Source of the DNA: Mesorhizobium sp. CA14
GTDB taxonomy: Bacteria; Pseudomonadota; Alphaproteobacteria; Rhizobiales; Rhizobiaceae
Length of the DNA stretch: 64,000 nucleotides
Assembly (NCBI RefSeq): GCF_020165195.1
Contig: NZ_JAIUHR010000011.1
Coordinates: forward strand, 86,410-150,409
Reading direction: 5' to 3'
Shown here: piece by piece, positions 26,682 through 36,035 of the stretch
Layout: each line of letters begins with the position of its first letter
How positions within the stretch are numbered: the stretch's first letter is position 1
Position numbers and translations under genes: made by a program
The notes under the pieces: generated by a model
What the model saw: only the letters and a program-made list of their open reading frames with translations
What the model was told of the DNA's origin: nothing
The model's database searches: none

Positions 26682-27442
26682 CGCCTGACGGCCGGCTGGC
26701 GGGCGTCGACGGCTGCAAGGCCGGCTGGATTGCCGTCCACCGCGAAGCGGACGCCGCGCCGTCGGTTTCGGTCTTTCCGAGCTTCCAGGCGCTGCTCGAC
26801 GCGCTGCCCAATGCCACCATCGCCGTCGACATGCCGATTGGCCTGCCGGATTTTTCGAGCAGGGGCGGACGCGGGCCGGAAGCGCTGGTGCGGCCGCTGC
26901 TCGGGGCGCGGCAATCGAGCGTGTTCGCCATCCCTTCGCGCGCGGCGCTCTATGCCGACACCGGCGATTTCACCACGGTCGAAGCCTGGTATGCGGCGCA
27001 TCGAAGGGCAAGCGCGGTGGCGATGGAGACCTCCGACCCGCCGCGCGGCGTTTCCATCCAGGCTTTCGGCATCTTTTCGAAGATCCGCGAGATCGACGCC
27101 CTGCTGATCGCGCGCCCCGATTTGCGCGGCCGTATCTTCGAATCGCACCCGGAAGTGGCATTCTGCCGGTTGAATGGCGACACGGCGATGGCGCTGCCGA
27201 AGAAGATCAAGGGTGCGGTCAACCCGGCCGGCATGGAGGAACGCAAGGCGCTGCTTTGCCGGCATGGCTACGAAAAAGCCTTTCTCGATCAGGCGCCGCC
27301 ACGGAGCGCGACGAGCGACGACTTTCTCGACGCGGCGGCGATGATGCTGATTGCCGGGCGTATCGCCGGCGGCGAGGCGCGGCCTTCACCCGATCCGCCG
27401 CTGGCGGACCGTTTCGGCATCCCGATCGCTATCTGGGCGTGA
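26678..27442 (+). CDS. DUF429-family protein (predicted RNase H-like nuclease)
   Basis: 254 residues from the ATG at 26678, overlapping pdxY by four bases. Family landmarks are GVDGCKAGWIAV at the start, TIAVDMPIGLPD near residue 50, ESHPEVAFCRLNG and DDFLDAAAMMLIAGR near the end. The acidic residues in these three blocks occupy positions like those of RNase H-fold nucleases, which is the basis for the predicted nuclease role; this has not been established. Co-translation with pdxY suggests only shared expression. Confidence 0.82.
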   Translation: MTPDGRLAGVDGCKAGWIAVHREADAAPSVSVFPSFQALLDALPNATIAVDMPIGLPDFSSRGGRGPEALVRPLLGARQSSVFAIPSRAALYADTGDFTTVEAWYAAHRRASAVAMETSDPPRGVSIQAFGIFSKIREIDALLIARPDLRGRIFESHPEVAFCRLNGDTAMALPKKIKGAVNPAGMEERKALLCRHGYEKAFLDQAPPRSATSDDFLDAAAMMLIAGRIAGGEARPSPDPPLADRFGIPIAIWA

Positions 27443-27606
27443 CGAAGCCATGAATGCCGCATCGCGATTGCGACGGGCTCATCCGCAATTCGGCATTGCT
27501 CGCGACCGACTTTTGCCGCTAGAGGCTTTCCCAGACTTCAGGCAGACATCGCTCGAACACCCATATTCGTGCTGCATCCAACCCGGAAAGGGCCCAGACG
27601 CCGCCC

Positions 27607-28248
27607 ATGCCACACCTTCCTGAGCACCTCCTCGCCGGCTATCGCAACTTCATGGCCGGCCGCTATCCCTCGGAAAGCGACCGCTACCGCTCGCTGGCGC
27701 GCGAAGGCCAGGCGCCTGAAACGATGATCGTCGCCTGCTGCGATTCCCGCTCAGCCCCGGAAGCGATCTTCGACGCCGGACCGGGCGAGCTTTTCGTGCT
27801 GCGCAATGTCGGCAATCTGGTGCCGCCCTATGAGCCGGACGGCGAGTTCCATTCGACCTCGGCGGCGCTGGAATTCGCCGTGCAGAGCCTCAAGGTGAAA
27901 AACATCGTGGTGATGGGCCACGGCCGCTGCGGCGGCATCCGCGCCGCGCTCGACACCAATTCGGCGCCGCTGTCGCCCGGCGATTTCATCGGCAAGTGGA
28001 TGAGCCTGATCGCGCCGGCTGCCGAGACGGTGGCCGCCAGCACGATGATGACGGCAACCGAGCGCCAGACGGCGCTGGAACGCATTTCCATCCGCTATTC
28101 GATCGCCAATCTGAGGACCTTTCCCTGCGTTTCGATCCTCGAAGGCAAGGGACGGCTCTCGCTGCACGGCGCCTGGTTCGACATCTCGACCGGGGAGCTT
28201 TGGGTGATGAACAAGGAAACCGGCGATTTCGAGCGGCCCGAGCTGTAA
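27607..28248 (+). CDS. Beta-class carbonic anhydrase
   Basis: 213 residues. Zinc ligands C44, H105 and C108 (in ACCDSRSAP and GHGRCGG) and the catalytic dyad D46-R48 are all present, as are FVLRNVGNLVPP and TSAALEFAVQSLKVKNIVVMG. It interconverts CO2 and bicarbonate in the cytoplasm for carboxylation reactions and pH balance. It is preceded by a 164-bp gap and followed after 10 bases by a small secreted-protein gene. Confidence 0.95.
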   Translation: MPHLPEHLLAGYRNFMAGRYPSESDRYRSLAREGQAPETMIVACCDSRSAPEAIFDAGPGELFVLRNVGNLVPPYEPDGEFHSTSAALEFAVQSLKVKNIVVMGHGRCGGIRAALDTNSAPLSPGDFIGKWMSLIAPAAETVAASTMMTATERQTALERISIRYSIANLRTFPCVSILEGKGRLSLHGAWFDISTGELWVMNKETGDFERPEL

Positions 28249-28258
28249 CGGAGGGGCG

Positions 28259-28675
28259 ATGCACCGGACCTGGCGGAGGTTCCTTCTCTCGGCGGCGCTG
28301 CTCATGTCCACGGTCGCCCGCGCCAGCGCCGATGACGGCGCCATCATCGACCGCTGGTATTCGGCGCTGCTGGCCGCCGACAGGACCGAATTGTCCGAAT
28401 TGCTTGCCGACGACGTGCGCATGAAGCTGGACGACGTCGGCATCGTGCAGACCAAGCAGGATTTCATCGCCTCGATCGACGAATGGCAGGGCGCGGTGAC
28501 GGGCGCCGCGATCCGTCATCGCATCGAAAGGAGCGAGAATGGCGAGACCACGGTGCTCGCCTGCTACGACTTCCCCAGCAACGACATGCTGATGCGCGAG
28601 ACTTTCACCGTCGCCGGCGGGCGGATCGTCGCCAGCACCCAGACGGCGGTGGCGCAGGACTGCAGCGCCTATTGA
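28259..28675 (+). CDS. Secreted NTF2/SnoaL-like protein
   Basis: 138 residues with a signal peptide ending near residue 24 (FLLSAALLMSTVARASA-D). The mature part is an alpha+beta barrel-like NTF2 pattern: IIDRWYSALLAADRTELSEL, LADDVRMKLDDVGIVQTKQDF and TVLACYDFPSNDMLMRETF. Such domains bind small molecules or act as isomerases, but no catalytic residue can be assigned. It follows the carbonic anhydrase by 10 bases. Confidence 0.72.
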   Translation: MHRTWRRFLLSAALLMSTVARASADDGAIIDRWYSALLAADRTELSELLADDVRMKLDDVGIVQTKQDFIASIDEWQGAVTGAAIRHRIERSENGETTVLACYDFPSNDMLMRETFTVAGGRIVASTQTAVAQDCSAY

Positions 28676-28763
28676 GGCGAAGCCCGAGTTGCGCTGTACG
28701 CGGCACCGCCCTACATCGGGAACTGCCCTCCGCCTATCGAACGTCCCCCGATTGGATCTGTCC

Positions 28764-30812
28764 ATGTCAAAAACCGTCGATCTCGCCGCCCATCCGCTGA
28801 CCGTCTGGCAAGGGCCGCTCGGCCTGCCGGACTTCTCGCGCATCGGCGACAATGATTTCGGCCCTATCTTCGATGCGGCGCTCGCGGCGCATCAGGCCGA
28901 GATCGACGCGATCGCCGGCAACAGCGAGACGCCGACCGTCGAGAACACACTTGCCAAGCTCGAGCTTGCCGGTGAAGCGCTCGACCGTGTCTCGTCGATC
29001 TTCTGGTGCCGCGCCGGCGCTCATACCAATGACACGATCCAGGCGATGGAGCGCGAGGTTTCGCCAAAGATGTCGCGGCATTTCTCGGCGATCTCGATGA
29101 ATGAAAAACTGTTTGCCCGCATCGACGACCTCTACCAGCGACGCGACAGCCTGCAGCTCGATGCCGAAACGCTGCGCGTCCTGGAAAAGACCTGGAAAGG
29201 CTTTGTCCGGTCGGGCGCGAAGCTCGATGCGGAGGGCAAGAAGCGGCTTGCGGCCATCAATGAGGAACTTTCCTCGCTCGGCACCAAATTCGGCCAGAAT
29301 GTGCTCGCCGACGAGCGCGACTGGGCGCTGTTCCTCGACGAGGCCGACCTTGCCGGCCTGCCGGACTTTTTGAAGAGCGCCATGGCGGAAGCGGCCGAGA
29401 TGCGCGGCCAGAAGGGCCGCTACGCGGTGACGCTGTCGCGCTCGATCTACGAGCCGTTCTCGACTTTCTCGGAGCGCCGCGACCTGCGCGAGATTGCGTT
29501 CAAAGCCTTCATCATGCGCGGCCAGAATGGCGGCGCCTCCGACAACACCGATGTCGTGCGCGACATGCTGAAGCTGCGCGCCGAGAAAGCGAAGCTTCTG
29601 GGCTACGGCTCCTTCGCGGCGCTGAAGCTCGATGATACGATGGCGAAGACGCCGAAGGCGGTGCACGAGCTGCTCGATCCCGTTTGGGAGAAAGCCCTGG
29701 AAAAAGCGGCCGCCGACCAGAAGGAGCTGGAGCGGCTGGCGGCGGAAGCCGGCAGCAACGAGAAATTCGCGGCCTGGGACTGGCGCTTCTACCAGGAGAA
29801 GCTGCGCGCCGAGAAATTCGCCTTCGACGAAGCGGAGCTGAAACCTTACCTGCAGCTCGAACGCGTCATCGAAGCCTGCTTCGATGTCGCGACACGCCTG
29901 TTCGGCATCACTTTCGAGGAAAAGAAGGGCATAACAGCCTGGCACTCCGACGCGCGCGTCTTCGTGGTGAAAAATGCCGACGGCAGCGAACGCGGTTTGT
30001 TCCTCGCCGATTATTTCGCGCGGCCCTCAAAACGCTCCGGCGCCTGGATGAGCGCGCTTCGGTCCGGTTACAAGCTTGGCGACGGCGCCAATCCGGTCAT
30101 CTACAACATCATGAATTTCGCCAAGCCGCCGGCCGGCGAGGCGGCGCTGCTGTCGGTCGATGAGGCGAAGACGTTGTTCCACGAGTTCGGCCACGCGCTG
30201 CACGGCATGCTGACCGACGTCACCTGGCCGTCGGTTTCCGGCACTTCGGTCAGCCGCGACTTCGTCGAATTGCCCTCGCAGCTTTACGAGCATTGGCTGA
30301 CGGTGCCCGCGGTGCTGGAAAAGCATGCGCTGCACGTCAAGACCGGCGAGCCGATGCCGAAGGACCTGCTCGACAAGATGCTCGCCGCCCGCACCTTCGG
30401 CGCGGGTTTCGCCACGGTCGAGTTCACCGCTTCGGCGCTGATCGACATGGCCTATCATGCGCGACCTGACGCGCCCGCCGAGCCGCTTCGATACGAGGCT
30501 GAAACGCTGGAAAAGCTGCAAATGCCGGACACGATCGCGATGCGCCACCGCACCCCGCATTTCGGGCATATCTTCGCCGGCGACGGTTATTCAGCCGGCT
30601 ATTATTCCTACATGTGGTCGGAAGTGCTCGACGCCGACGCCTTCTCGGCTTTCGAGGAGACGGGCGATGCCTTCAATCCGGAACTCGCCGAGCGGCTTCG
30701 GAAGAACATCTATGCCGCCGGCGGCTCGAAGGACCCGGAAGAGCTTTATACGGCGTTCCGGGGGAAAATGCCTTCGCCTGAAGCGATGATGGTGAAGCGG
30801 GGGTTGGTGTAG
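28764..30812 (+). CDS. M3-family zinc oligopeptidase (Dcp/oligopeptidase A type)
   Basis: 682 residues from the ATG at 28764 (MSKTVDLAAHPL). The zinc site H473-E474-F-G-H477 lies in TLFHEFGHALHGM, with the third ligand Glu about 25 residues on, in VELPSQLYEHW. The substrate-binding segment GDGYSAGYYSYMWSEVLDAD near the C-terminus is typical. It has no signal peptide, so it degrades short peptides in the cytoplasm. It ends ten bases before a family C repeat and is convergent with the M81 peptidase gene. Confidence 0.94.
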   Translation: MSKTVDLAAHPLTVWQGPLGLPDFSRIGDNDFGPIFDAALAAHQAEIDAIAGNSETPTVENTLAKLELAGEALDRVSSIFWCRAGAHTNDTIQAMEREVSPKMSRHFSAISMNEKLFARIDDLYQRRDSLQLDAETLRVLEKTWKGFVRSGAKLDAEGKKRLAAINEELSSLGTKFGQNVLADERDWALFLDEADLAGLPDFLKSAMAEAAEMRGQKGRYAVTLSRSIYEPFSTFSERRDLREIAFKAFIMRGQNGGASDNTDVVRDMLKLRAEKAKLLGYGSFAALKLDDTMAKTPKAVHELLDPVWEKALEKAAADQKELERLAAEAGSNEKFAAWDWRFYQEKLRAEKFAFDEAELKPYLQLERVIEACFDVATRLFGITFEEKKGITAWHSDARVFVVKNADGSERGLFLADYFARPSKRSGAWMSALRSGYKLGDGANPVIYNIMNFAKPPAGEAALLSVDEAKTLFHEFGHALHGMLTDVTWPSVSGTSVSRDFVELPSQLYEHWLTVPAVLEKHALHVKTGEPMPKDLLDKMLAARTFGAGFATVEFTASALIDMAYHARPDAPAEPLRYEAETLEKLQMPDTIAMRHRTPHFGHIFAGDGYSAGYYSYMWSEVLDADAFSAFEETGDAFNPELAERLRKNIYAAGGSKDPEELYTAFRGKMPSPEAMMVKRGLV

Positions 30813-30821
30813 CGCCGGCTT

Positions 30822-30961
30822 CCCCTTCTCCCCCTGTGGGAGAAGGTGTCGCCGAAGGCGACGGATGAGGGGTGTTCCAGGGAACGCCGACCTCTCACTC
30901 CGCTGGAACACCCCTCATCCGGCCGCTTCGCGGCCACCTTCTCCCACAAGGGGAGAAGGGG
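30822..30961. repeat. GC-rich palindromic repeat, family C, subtype 2
   Basis: Two ~60-base inverted arms begin with CCCCTTCTCCCCCTGTGGGA and end with CACAAGGGGAGAAGGGG. Inside are ACGGATGAGGGGTGTTCCAG and CTGGAACACCCCTCATCCG, and the hairpin GGCCGCTTCGCGGCC. The M81 gene reads into the right arm and stops inside it at 30915-30917. Confidence 0.8.
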
Positions 30962-32435
30962 AAGCGCTCCAAGGATCAGCCACCCTCGGCCAGATCGGCC
31001 GGTTGAGCTTTCTGTAATCCGTCACCGCCGGATTGCTCGGATAGGAACTCGGCGCAGCCACATAGATGATCTCGGCGGCGATCGGCGCGAAGCCGGCGTA
31101 GAAATGATTCGTCGATTTGATCAGCAGGACGTCTTTCGACAACGGATCGATGCCGATGTTGGAAAAGATATCGGGTTCGAAGGTCTGGGTGCGGTTGGTG
31201 TTCAAGATGACATCGACCTCGGTGCCTTCGATGCGCACCACCGCCGACGGCCCCAGCGTCACGCGGCTCGGCCCGAAGCTCTGCCAACCTTCGCTGACCG
31301 CCTTCAGCACCGTGACGCGCGCGTCGATCGGCTCGCCGGCCTGAGGGCCGGCCTTGCCACCGAAGCGCAGATCGATGGCCGCGCCCTCGCCGGCCGCGTG
31401 GCAGAAGGTCACGGCGATCGGATCCCAGATCGTCGCCACGCCGACCTTGGTCACGCCACGCGAAAGCAGCTCTCGCAGCACGATGGTGCCGTCGCCCGGC
31501 ACGCCGCCGCCCGGATTGTCCCAGATGTCGGCGATCACGACCGGCTTGTCCTGGCGCTGGGCGCGCACGGCTAACGCCCGCTCGATGCCGGCCGATGCAG
31601 ACAGCATCGTCATGGCGGTCTTCTCACGCAAGGCGTAGAGCTCACGCCCGAGCGTTTCGACCAGCTTGTCGCCCTTTTCCTTGTCATTGTCGGTGACGAC
31701 CAGGATGCGCGTGCCCATTTCCGGCACGTCGGCGGCCATGAAGCCGTGGATGACCGAGACCGACAGCACGCCGTCCTTGCCGTGCAGCGCCTTGATCCTG
31801 TCGACGAAGGAGCGCATCGGCTCGCGGCTGGTCGGCAGCACCTGGATCATGCGGCAGTCGAAGGTCGAGATCACAGGCTTGATCTCGCCGCGCGCCGCGG
31901 CGAGGCCGAGCTCGACCACATGCTCGCCGCGCTCGTAGAAATCGGTGTGCGGGAATTCGAGGAAATAGGCCATGACGTCGCAGGCCGCGACGCGCTTCGG
32001 GGTCAAATGGCTGTGCGGATCGAATTCCGATGCGATTACCACTTTCGGGCCGACGATGGCGCGCACGCGCTCCAAGAGATCGCCTTCGCAATCGTCATAA
32101 CCTTGCGCCACCATGGCACCATGCAGGCCGAGGATGACGGCATCGACCGGCAGTGCCTCCCTTAGCTGGCCAAGGATCTCGTCGCGCAGCGCCTCATAGG
32201 TCTGCCGTTGAACCAGGCCGCCGGGCTCCGCCCAGGTGGCGGTGCCTTCGATGACAGTCAACCTTTCCTTCGCGGCGCGCTTGCGCAACGCCACGATCGG
32301 CGAGGAGCAGAGCGTCGGCGTCTCGGGATGTTTTCCGGGGCCGGCATAGAAGGCCATCTCGAACGAAGCCCGGTCTGTCGGCACCGGCGAGAAGGTGTTG
32401 GTTTCCGTCGCCAGCGAGGCGGTGAAGATGCGCAT
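30915..32435 (-). CDS. M81-family metallopeptidase (MlrC-like)
   Basis: 506 residues from the ATG at 32435 (MRIFTASLATETNTFSPVPT). The N-terminal DUF1485 part carries GLHGAMVAQGYDDCEGDLLERV and ASEFDPHSHLTPKR; the C-terminal MlrC domain has DNPGGGVPGDGTIVLRELL and FEPDIFSNIGIDP. Family members include microcystinase C, a zinc peptidase that cleaves unusual linear peptides. The last ~15 residues (SPSPLVGEGGREAAG) come from the palindromic repeat at 30822-30961 and are probably not functional. It is last in a minus-strand operon with an ABC importer, whose substrate it may process. A longer upstream reading would run back into the permease gene and is rejected. Confidence 0.88.
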   Translation of the reverse strand: MRIFTASLATETNTFSPVPTDRASFEMAFYAGPGKHPETPTLCSSPIVALRKRAAKERLTVIEGTATWAEPGGLVQRQTYEALRDEILGQLREALPVDAVILGLHGAMVAQGYDDCEGDLLERVRAIVGPKVVIASEFDPHSHLTPKRVAACDVMAYFLEFPHTDFYERGEHVVELGLAAARGEIKPVISTFDCRMIQVLPTSREPMRSFVDRIKALHGKDGVLSVSVIHGFMAADVPEMGTRILVVTDNDKEKGDKLVETLGRELYALREKTAMTMLSASAGIERALAVRAQRQDKPVVIADIWDNPGGGVPGDGTIVLRELLSRGVTKVGVATIWDPIAVTFCHAAGEGAAIDLRFGGKAGPQAGEPIDARVTVLKAVSEGWQSFGPSRVTLGPSAVVRIEGTEVDVILNTNRTQTFEPDIFSNIGIDPLSKDVLLIKSTNHFYAGFAPIAAEIIYVAAPSSYPSNPAVTDYRKLNRPIWPRVADPWSASPSPLVGEGGREAAG

Positions 32436-32463
32436 GAGGGCTCCGTGATGACCTTTGTTTTTC

Positions 32464-32506
32464 GCAATTCCGGACGGAAACCGCTGCACACTTTTCCTGG
32501 AATTGC
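32464..32506. repeat. Palindromic intergenic repeat, family A (short form)
   Basis: GCAATTCCGGACGGAAACCG at the left and CTTTTCCTGGAATTGC at the right are inverted. It lies inside the operon, between the permease stop at 32515 and the M81 start at 32435. A transcript would carry it as a hairpin. Confidence 0.7.
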
Positions 32507-32514
32507 TGGGATTG

Positions 32515-33339
32515 CTACTTGACCGCGCCGAGCGCCAATCCGCGGACGAGGTAGCGCTGCAGCCAGATGAAGAGGATCGCCACCGGCAGTGTCGCCAGCA
32601 GCGTGGCCGCCATGACATGGTGCCATTCGATCGTATAGCGGCCGGCGACCAGCGAGAAAACCTGGATCGGCAGCGTGTAGCTTTCCTGGCTGCGCAGCAT
32701 GGTGAGCGCCACGACGAATTCGTTCCAGGCATTGATGAAGGTGAAGATCGCCGTCACCGCAATTGCCGGCAGGCAAAGCGGCAGGAAGACTTTGCGCAAG
32801 GTCAGCCAGCGGCCGGCGCCTTCCATCCAGGCGGCCTCCTCCAGGTCGTGCGGGATGGTGTCGAAATAGCTCTGCAGCATCCAGACCGTGAAGGCGACGT
32901 TGAAGGCCATGTAGATGAAGCCGAGCGCGGTTGTGCTCTCGACCAGCCCCCAGGCTGCCATCAGCCGGAACAGGCCGAGCACCAGAACGATCGGCGAGAT
33001 CATCTGCGAGATCAAAAGGAACTGGCGGAAGGCGCTATAGCCGGCAAAGCGGAAGCGCGACATGGCGTAGGCCGCCGGCACCGAGATCAGGATCGCGCCG
33101 ATGGTCGCCAGCGCCGAGACATAGAGCGAGTTGAGCAGCGCCTGGCCGAAGCCGGTCGCCACCCACATGTCGGCGAAATTCGACCAGCGGAATTCGCTCG
33201 GCCACCAGGTGGGCGTCAGCACCTCCGTGCGCGGCTTGACGGCGGTGAGGAACATGACGGCAAATGGGAAGATCGTCACCCCGATCAAGGGGGCCAGCAG
33301 AACCCAGGCGATGATGGTGCGTTTCATCTTAGGGGTCAT
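32515..33339 (-). CDS. ABC transporter permease, CUT1 (MalG-like)
   Basis: 274 residues with six membrane helices. The coupling-helix EAA motif reads [26 protein letters not shown], which contacts the ATPase. [17 protein letters not shown] near the end is typical of MalG-type permeases. It overlaps the upstream permease by four bases. With the MalF-like permease, the binding protein at 34630 and the ATPase at 36803 it makes a full importer. Confidence 0.92.
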   Translation of the reverse strand: MTPKMKRTIIAWVLLAPLIGVTIFPFAVMFLTAVKPRTEVLTPTWWPSEFRWSNFADMWVATGFGQALLNSLYVSALATIGAILISVPAAYAMSRFRFAGYSAFRQFLLISQMISPIVLVLGLFRLMAAWGLVESTTALGFIYMAFNVAFTVWMLQSYFDTIPHDLEEAAWMEGAGRWLTLRKVFLPLCLPAIAVTAIFTFINAWNEFVVALTMLRSQESYTLPIQVFSLVAGRYTIEWHHVMAATLLATLPVAILFIWLQRYLVRGLALGAVK

Positions 33340-34205
33340 GAGCGCTGCTCCCGCATGGCGAGGCGCACATAGATCATGGTGAAGACGAGCAGGATCGCGA
33401 ACATCACCAGCGACACGGCGGAGGCCTCGCCCAGCTTGCCGATGCGGAAGGCGAGCTTGTAGAGATGCGTGACCAATATGTCGGTCGAGTTCGCCGGCCC
33501 CCCTTGAGTCATCACCCAGATGATCGGGAAGGAGTTGAAGACATAGATGGTGTTGAGCACGATCGCGATGTTGATGAACGGTTTCAGGAGCGGAAAGGTG
33601 ATCTCGCGGAACTGCTGCAGGGGCGTCGCGCCCTCGAGTGCCGCCGCCTCATAGAGATCGTCGGGGATCGAGGACAGGCCTCCGAGGAAGATCGTTGTGG
33701 TGAACGGCACCGTCACCAATATGCCGATCACCACCTGCATCGGGAAGGCGGTCTCGGCGCTCGCCAGCCACTGGATGTTCTGGCTGATCAGGCCGAGCTT
33801 CATCAGCGCCGAATTCAGCATGCCGCTCTCGCCGTTGAGCGCCCAGCGCCAGACCACCGCGGTCATGGTGAGCGACACCGCCCAGGGCAGCATGATGATG
33901 ACGCGGGCGAGGCCGCGGCCGTAGAAGTCCGTGTTGAGGATGATCGCCACCGGGATCGACAAAAGCAGTGCGCCGCCGACCACGAGCACGGTCCACAGCC
34001 CGGTGCGCCAAAGCGCTGCGATAAAGTCGGGATCGGCGGCGAGCGCCGAGAAATTGGCCAGGCCGCTGAATTCGCGAAGCTGGCCAAAGCGGTTTACGTC
34101 ATGCGTCGATATCTGGATCAGGTCCCAGACCGGCCAGAAAATCACCATCGCCGCCAGGAACAGGCTGGGCAGCGTCAGCAGATAGGGCAGGAAACGATTT
34201 TGCAT
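33336..34205 (-). CDS. ABC transporter permease, CUT1 (MalF-like)
   Basis: 289 residues with six membrane helices. The EAA loop reads [26 protein letters not shown]. The N-terminal [20 protein letters not shown] and [20 protein letters not shown] segments fit the UgpA/MalF group. It is the first permease gene of the operon; a 424-bp gap with a repeat separates it from the binding-protein gene upstream. Confidence 0.92.
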   Translation of the reverse strand: MQNRFLPYLLTLPSLFLAAMVIFWPVWDLIQISTHDVNRFGQLREFSGLANFSALAADPDFIAALWRTGLWTVLVVGGALLLSIPVAIILNTDFYGRGLARVIIMLPWAVSLTMTAVVWRWALNGESGMLNSALMKLGLISQNIQWLASAETAFPMQVVIGILVTVPFTTTIFLGGLSSIPDDLYEAAALEGATPLQQFREITFPLLKPFINIAIVLNTIYVFNSFPIIWVMTQGGPANSTDILVTHLYKLAFRIGKLGEASAVSLVMFAILLVFTMIYVRLAMREQRS

Positions 34206-34372
34206 CGGCTGGTTTGTACCGCGTTGCGGAGTGGAGATTAGATGGCGCTGGCTTAACAGATTGACTTAACCCCGCCTCTTTCTTCTCAGGACACCGCTTC
34301 AGGATTCCTTGCAAGTGGCGGCGCTGTTCCTCACCTGTGCGCCCGTCCTCCGCGGCGGCCGCGGAAGGGAGC

Positions 34373-34573
34373 CCTTCCTCTCCCCCGTCGATCGGGGGAG
34401 AGGTGTCGAGCGAAGCTCGACGGAGTGGGGTCGACCTTGGGCGCAAGGCGAGGCGATGCTTGCGCCGAGTGCCCTTCGTGTCCGCTCGCGGCGGTGGCCA
34501 GGTGGTTCCCCCACTCCGTCTCGGCTTCGCCGAGCCACCTCTCCCCCCTCCGGAGGGAGAGGAAGGAGGCAGG
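34373..34573. repeat. GC-rich palindromic repeat, family C, inside the ABC operon
   Basis: The 424-bp gap between the binding protein and first permease (34206-34629) is occupied mainly by this element. Its features are CCCCCGTCGATCGGGGG, TCGAGCGAAGCTCGA, CTCGGCTTCGCCGAG and CCCCTCCGGAGGGAGAGG, with outer arms CTTCCTCTCCCCC and GGGAGAGGAAGGAG. I see no gene in this gap. In such a position the hairpins may lower permease expression relative to the binding protein. Confidence 0.7.
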
Positions 34574-34629
34574 GAAAGTGTGGCGCGCTCCGACGGGTGG
34601 AGCGCGCCACGGGCGCAGGGAGATACGCC

Positions 34630-35862
34630 CTATTTCTTCTTGAGCACGGCGTTCGCCTTGTCCGCCGCGTCCTTCAGGGCCGCTTCCGGCGTGGCGCTGC
34701 CGAGATAGATCTTCTGCATGGCGTCGGATGTGATCTGGGCGATCTCTTCCCAGCCCGGGATGACCGGCGCGAAGCGGGCGTCGGGCAGAAGCGCGGTGAA
34801 GGCGGCGAGGTCGGCGTTGTTGACGTAATAGTCCATCTTGGCCTCTTCCTTGTTCACCGGGAGGAAGCCTTCGCCCTGCGTGAACTTGGCGCGCTGCTCC
34901 TTGGTGAACAGGAAGTCGAGCAGCTTCCAGGCCTCGTCCTTGTTCTTGGAGTTCTTGAACATGATGATGCTATCGGTGACGCCATAGGTGCCGCGCGCGC
35001 CGGTCGGGCCGGCGGGAATGGCGGCGACGCCGTATTTCAGCTTCGGCGCCTCTTCCTTGATCTGGTTGGAGAGGAAAGGCGCGGTGATCATCATGCCGAC
35101 CTTGCCCTGCTTGAACAGGTTCTGCACGTCCTCGCGGTTGTTGGAGGTGACGCCAGGTTCCGTCAGGCCCTCGTCGATCATCGACTTGTAGAGCTTGGCG
35201 GCCTCGAGCGCGCCCGGCGTGCTCAGACCGGAGGTGCCGTCCTTGTTGAGGATCTCTGTGCCGAAGGACCACATCGCGTAGTAGTAATAGACGTCGGTCT
35301 CAATCTCCTTGCCCTGCAGGCCGTAGCCGAAGGCGCCTTGAGCCTTGATCTTGCGCGCGTCCTCCTGCAGCTCGGTCCAGGTGGCCGGCGGCTTGGCGAT
35401 GCCGGCCTTCTCAAAGAGCTCCTTGTTGTAATACATGGCGCGCGCCGAGGCGGCGATCGGCAGGCCGTAGGTATGGCCGTCCATGATCGAGGGCTGCAGG
35501 AAGGTGTCGATGAAGCGGTCCTTGAACTCGGGCGTGATGTAGCTGTCGAGCGGCTCGGCGACATCCTGCTGGACGAAATCGATCAGCCAGCGCGTGCCGA
35601 TGATCGAAAGGTCGGCATTGGTGCCGGCGGTGATGTCGGTGGTGAGTTTCTGCAGGAGCACATCCCACGGCACCACTTCGTATTTGATGGTGATGCCGGG
35701 ATTGGCCGCCTCGAACTCCTTCTTCACCGCTTCGAAATAGGGGCCGGTCTTGGCGCTGTATTCGGCGACGGTGACGCGCACCTCGCCGGCATCGGCGGGT
35801 GCCGCCAAAGCCAGCATGCTCATTCCAGCCAACAGGCCGACAGTCCATTTCGCAAGGCTCAT
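34630..35862 (-). CDS. ABC transporter extracellular substrate-binding protein (CUT1 type)
   Basis: 410 residues from the ATG at 35862, preceded by GGGAGAG. A signal peptide ends near residue 25 (LLAGMSMLALAAPADA-G). The body is an SBP_bac_1 fold: VTVAEYSAKTGPYFEAVKKEF, YEVVPWDVLLQKLTTDI, and YGLPIAASARAMYYNKELFEKA. The last, with aromatic residues, lines the ligand pocket. The fold is used for oligosaccharides, glycerol phosphate and similar compounds, but the ligand is unknown. It leads the minus-strand operon SBP-permease-permease-M81 and is divergent from the SDR-ATPase-rpiR genes. Confidence 0.92.
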   Translation of the reverse strand: MSLAKWTVGLLAGMSMLALAAPADAGEVRVTVAEYSAKTGPYFEAVKKEFEAANPGITIKYEVVPWDVLLQKLTTDITAGTNADLSIIGTRWLIDFVQQDVAEPLDSYITPEFKDRFIDTFLQPSIMDGHTYGLPIAASARAMYYNKELFEKAGIAKPPATWTELQEDARKIKAQGAFGYGLQGKEIETDVYYYYAMWSFGTEILNKDGTSGLSTPGALEAAKLYKSMIDEGLTEPGVTSNNREDVQNLFKQGKVGMMITAPFLSNQIKEEAPKLKYGVAAIPAGPTGARGTYGVTDSIIMFKNSKNKDEAWKLLDFLFTKEQRAKFTQGEGFLPVNKEEAKMDYYVNNADLAAFTALLPDARFAPVIPGWEEIAQITSDAMQKIYLGSATPEAALKDAADKANAVLKKK

Positions 35863-35916
35863 CTGATCTCTCCCATTGATGCGCATTCGCGCCTGGCCTT
35901 AGAGGGCACAGGATTT

Positions 35917-35933
35917 ATGTTACTTTCCTACAT
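35917..35933. promoter_or_regulatory. Candidate RpiR operator, copy 1
   Basis: ATGTTACTTTCCTACAT has inverted ends (ATGT/ACAT) and matches the site at 35968-35984 in 12 of 17 bases. It lies 55 bases upstream of the binding-protein ATG. On the minus strand it covers a possible -10 (TAATGT) placed 16 bases after TTGCAT, so binding would block that promoter. The regulator is likely the RpiR protein encoded at 37884. Confidence 0.55.
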
Positions 35934-35967
35934 TATCGAGGGTTATGCCCAATGCAAGCAGTTTGTC

Positions 35968-35984
35968 ATGTTGCTAAATTACAT
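35968..35984. promoter_or_regulatory. Candidate RpiR operator, copy 2
   Basis: ATGTTGCTAAATTACAT is the partner of copy 1, 51 bases away start to start, which is about five helical turns. It ends 51 bases before the GTG of the SDR gene. The spacing on one DNA face would allow cooperative binding or looping by a dimeric SIS-domain regulator. Confidence 0.55.
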
Positions 35985-36035
35985 TTTGTTGGATAGCGTT
36001 CCGTCGCTGTCTGGCACGGCGGAGGAGCGCGTATC

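Noticed and set aside
32436..32732. Extension of the M81 frame upstream of its ATG
   Set aside because: It would cross the family A repeat and read the permease gene out of frame; no homology is visible in the added residues.
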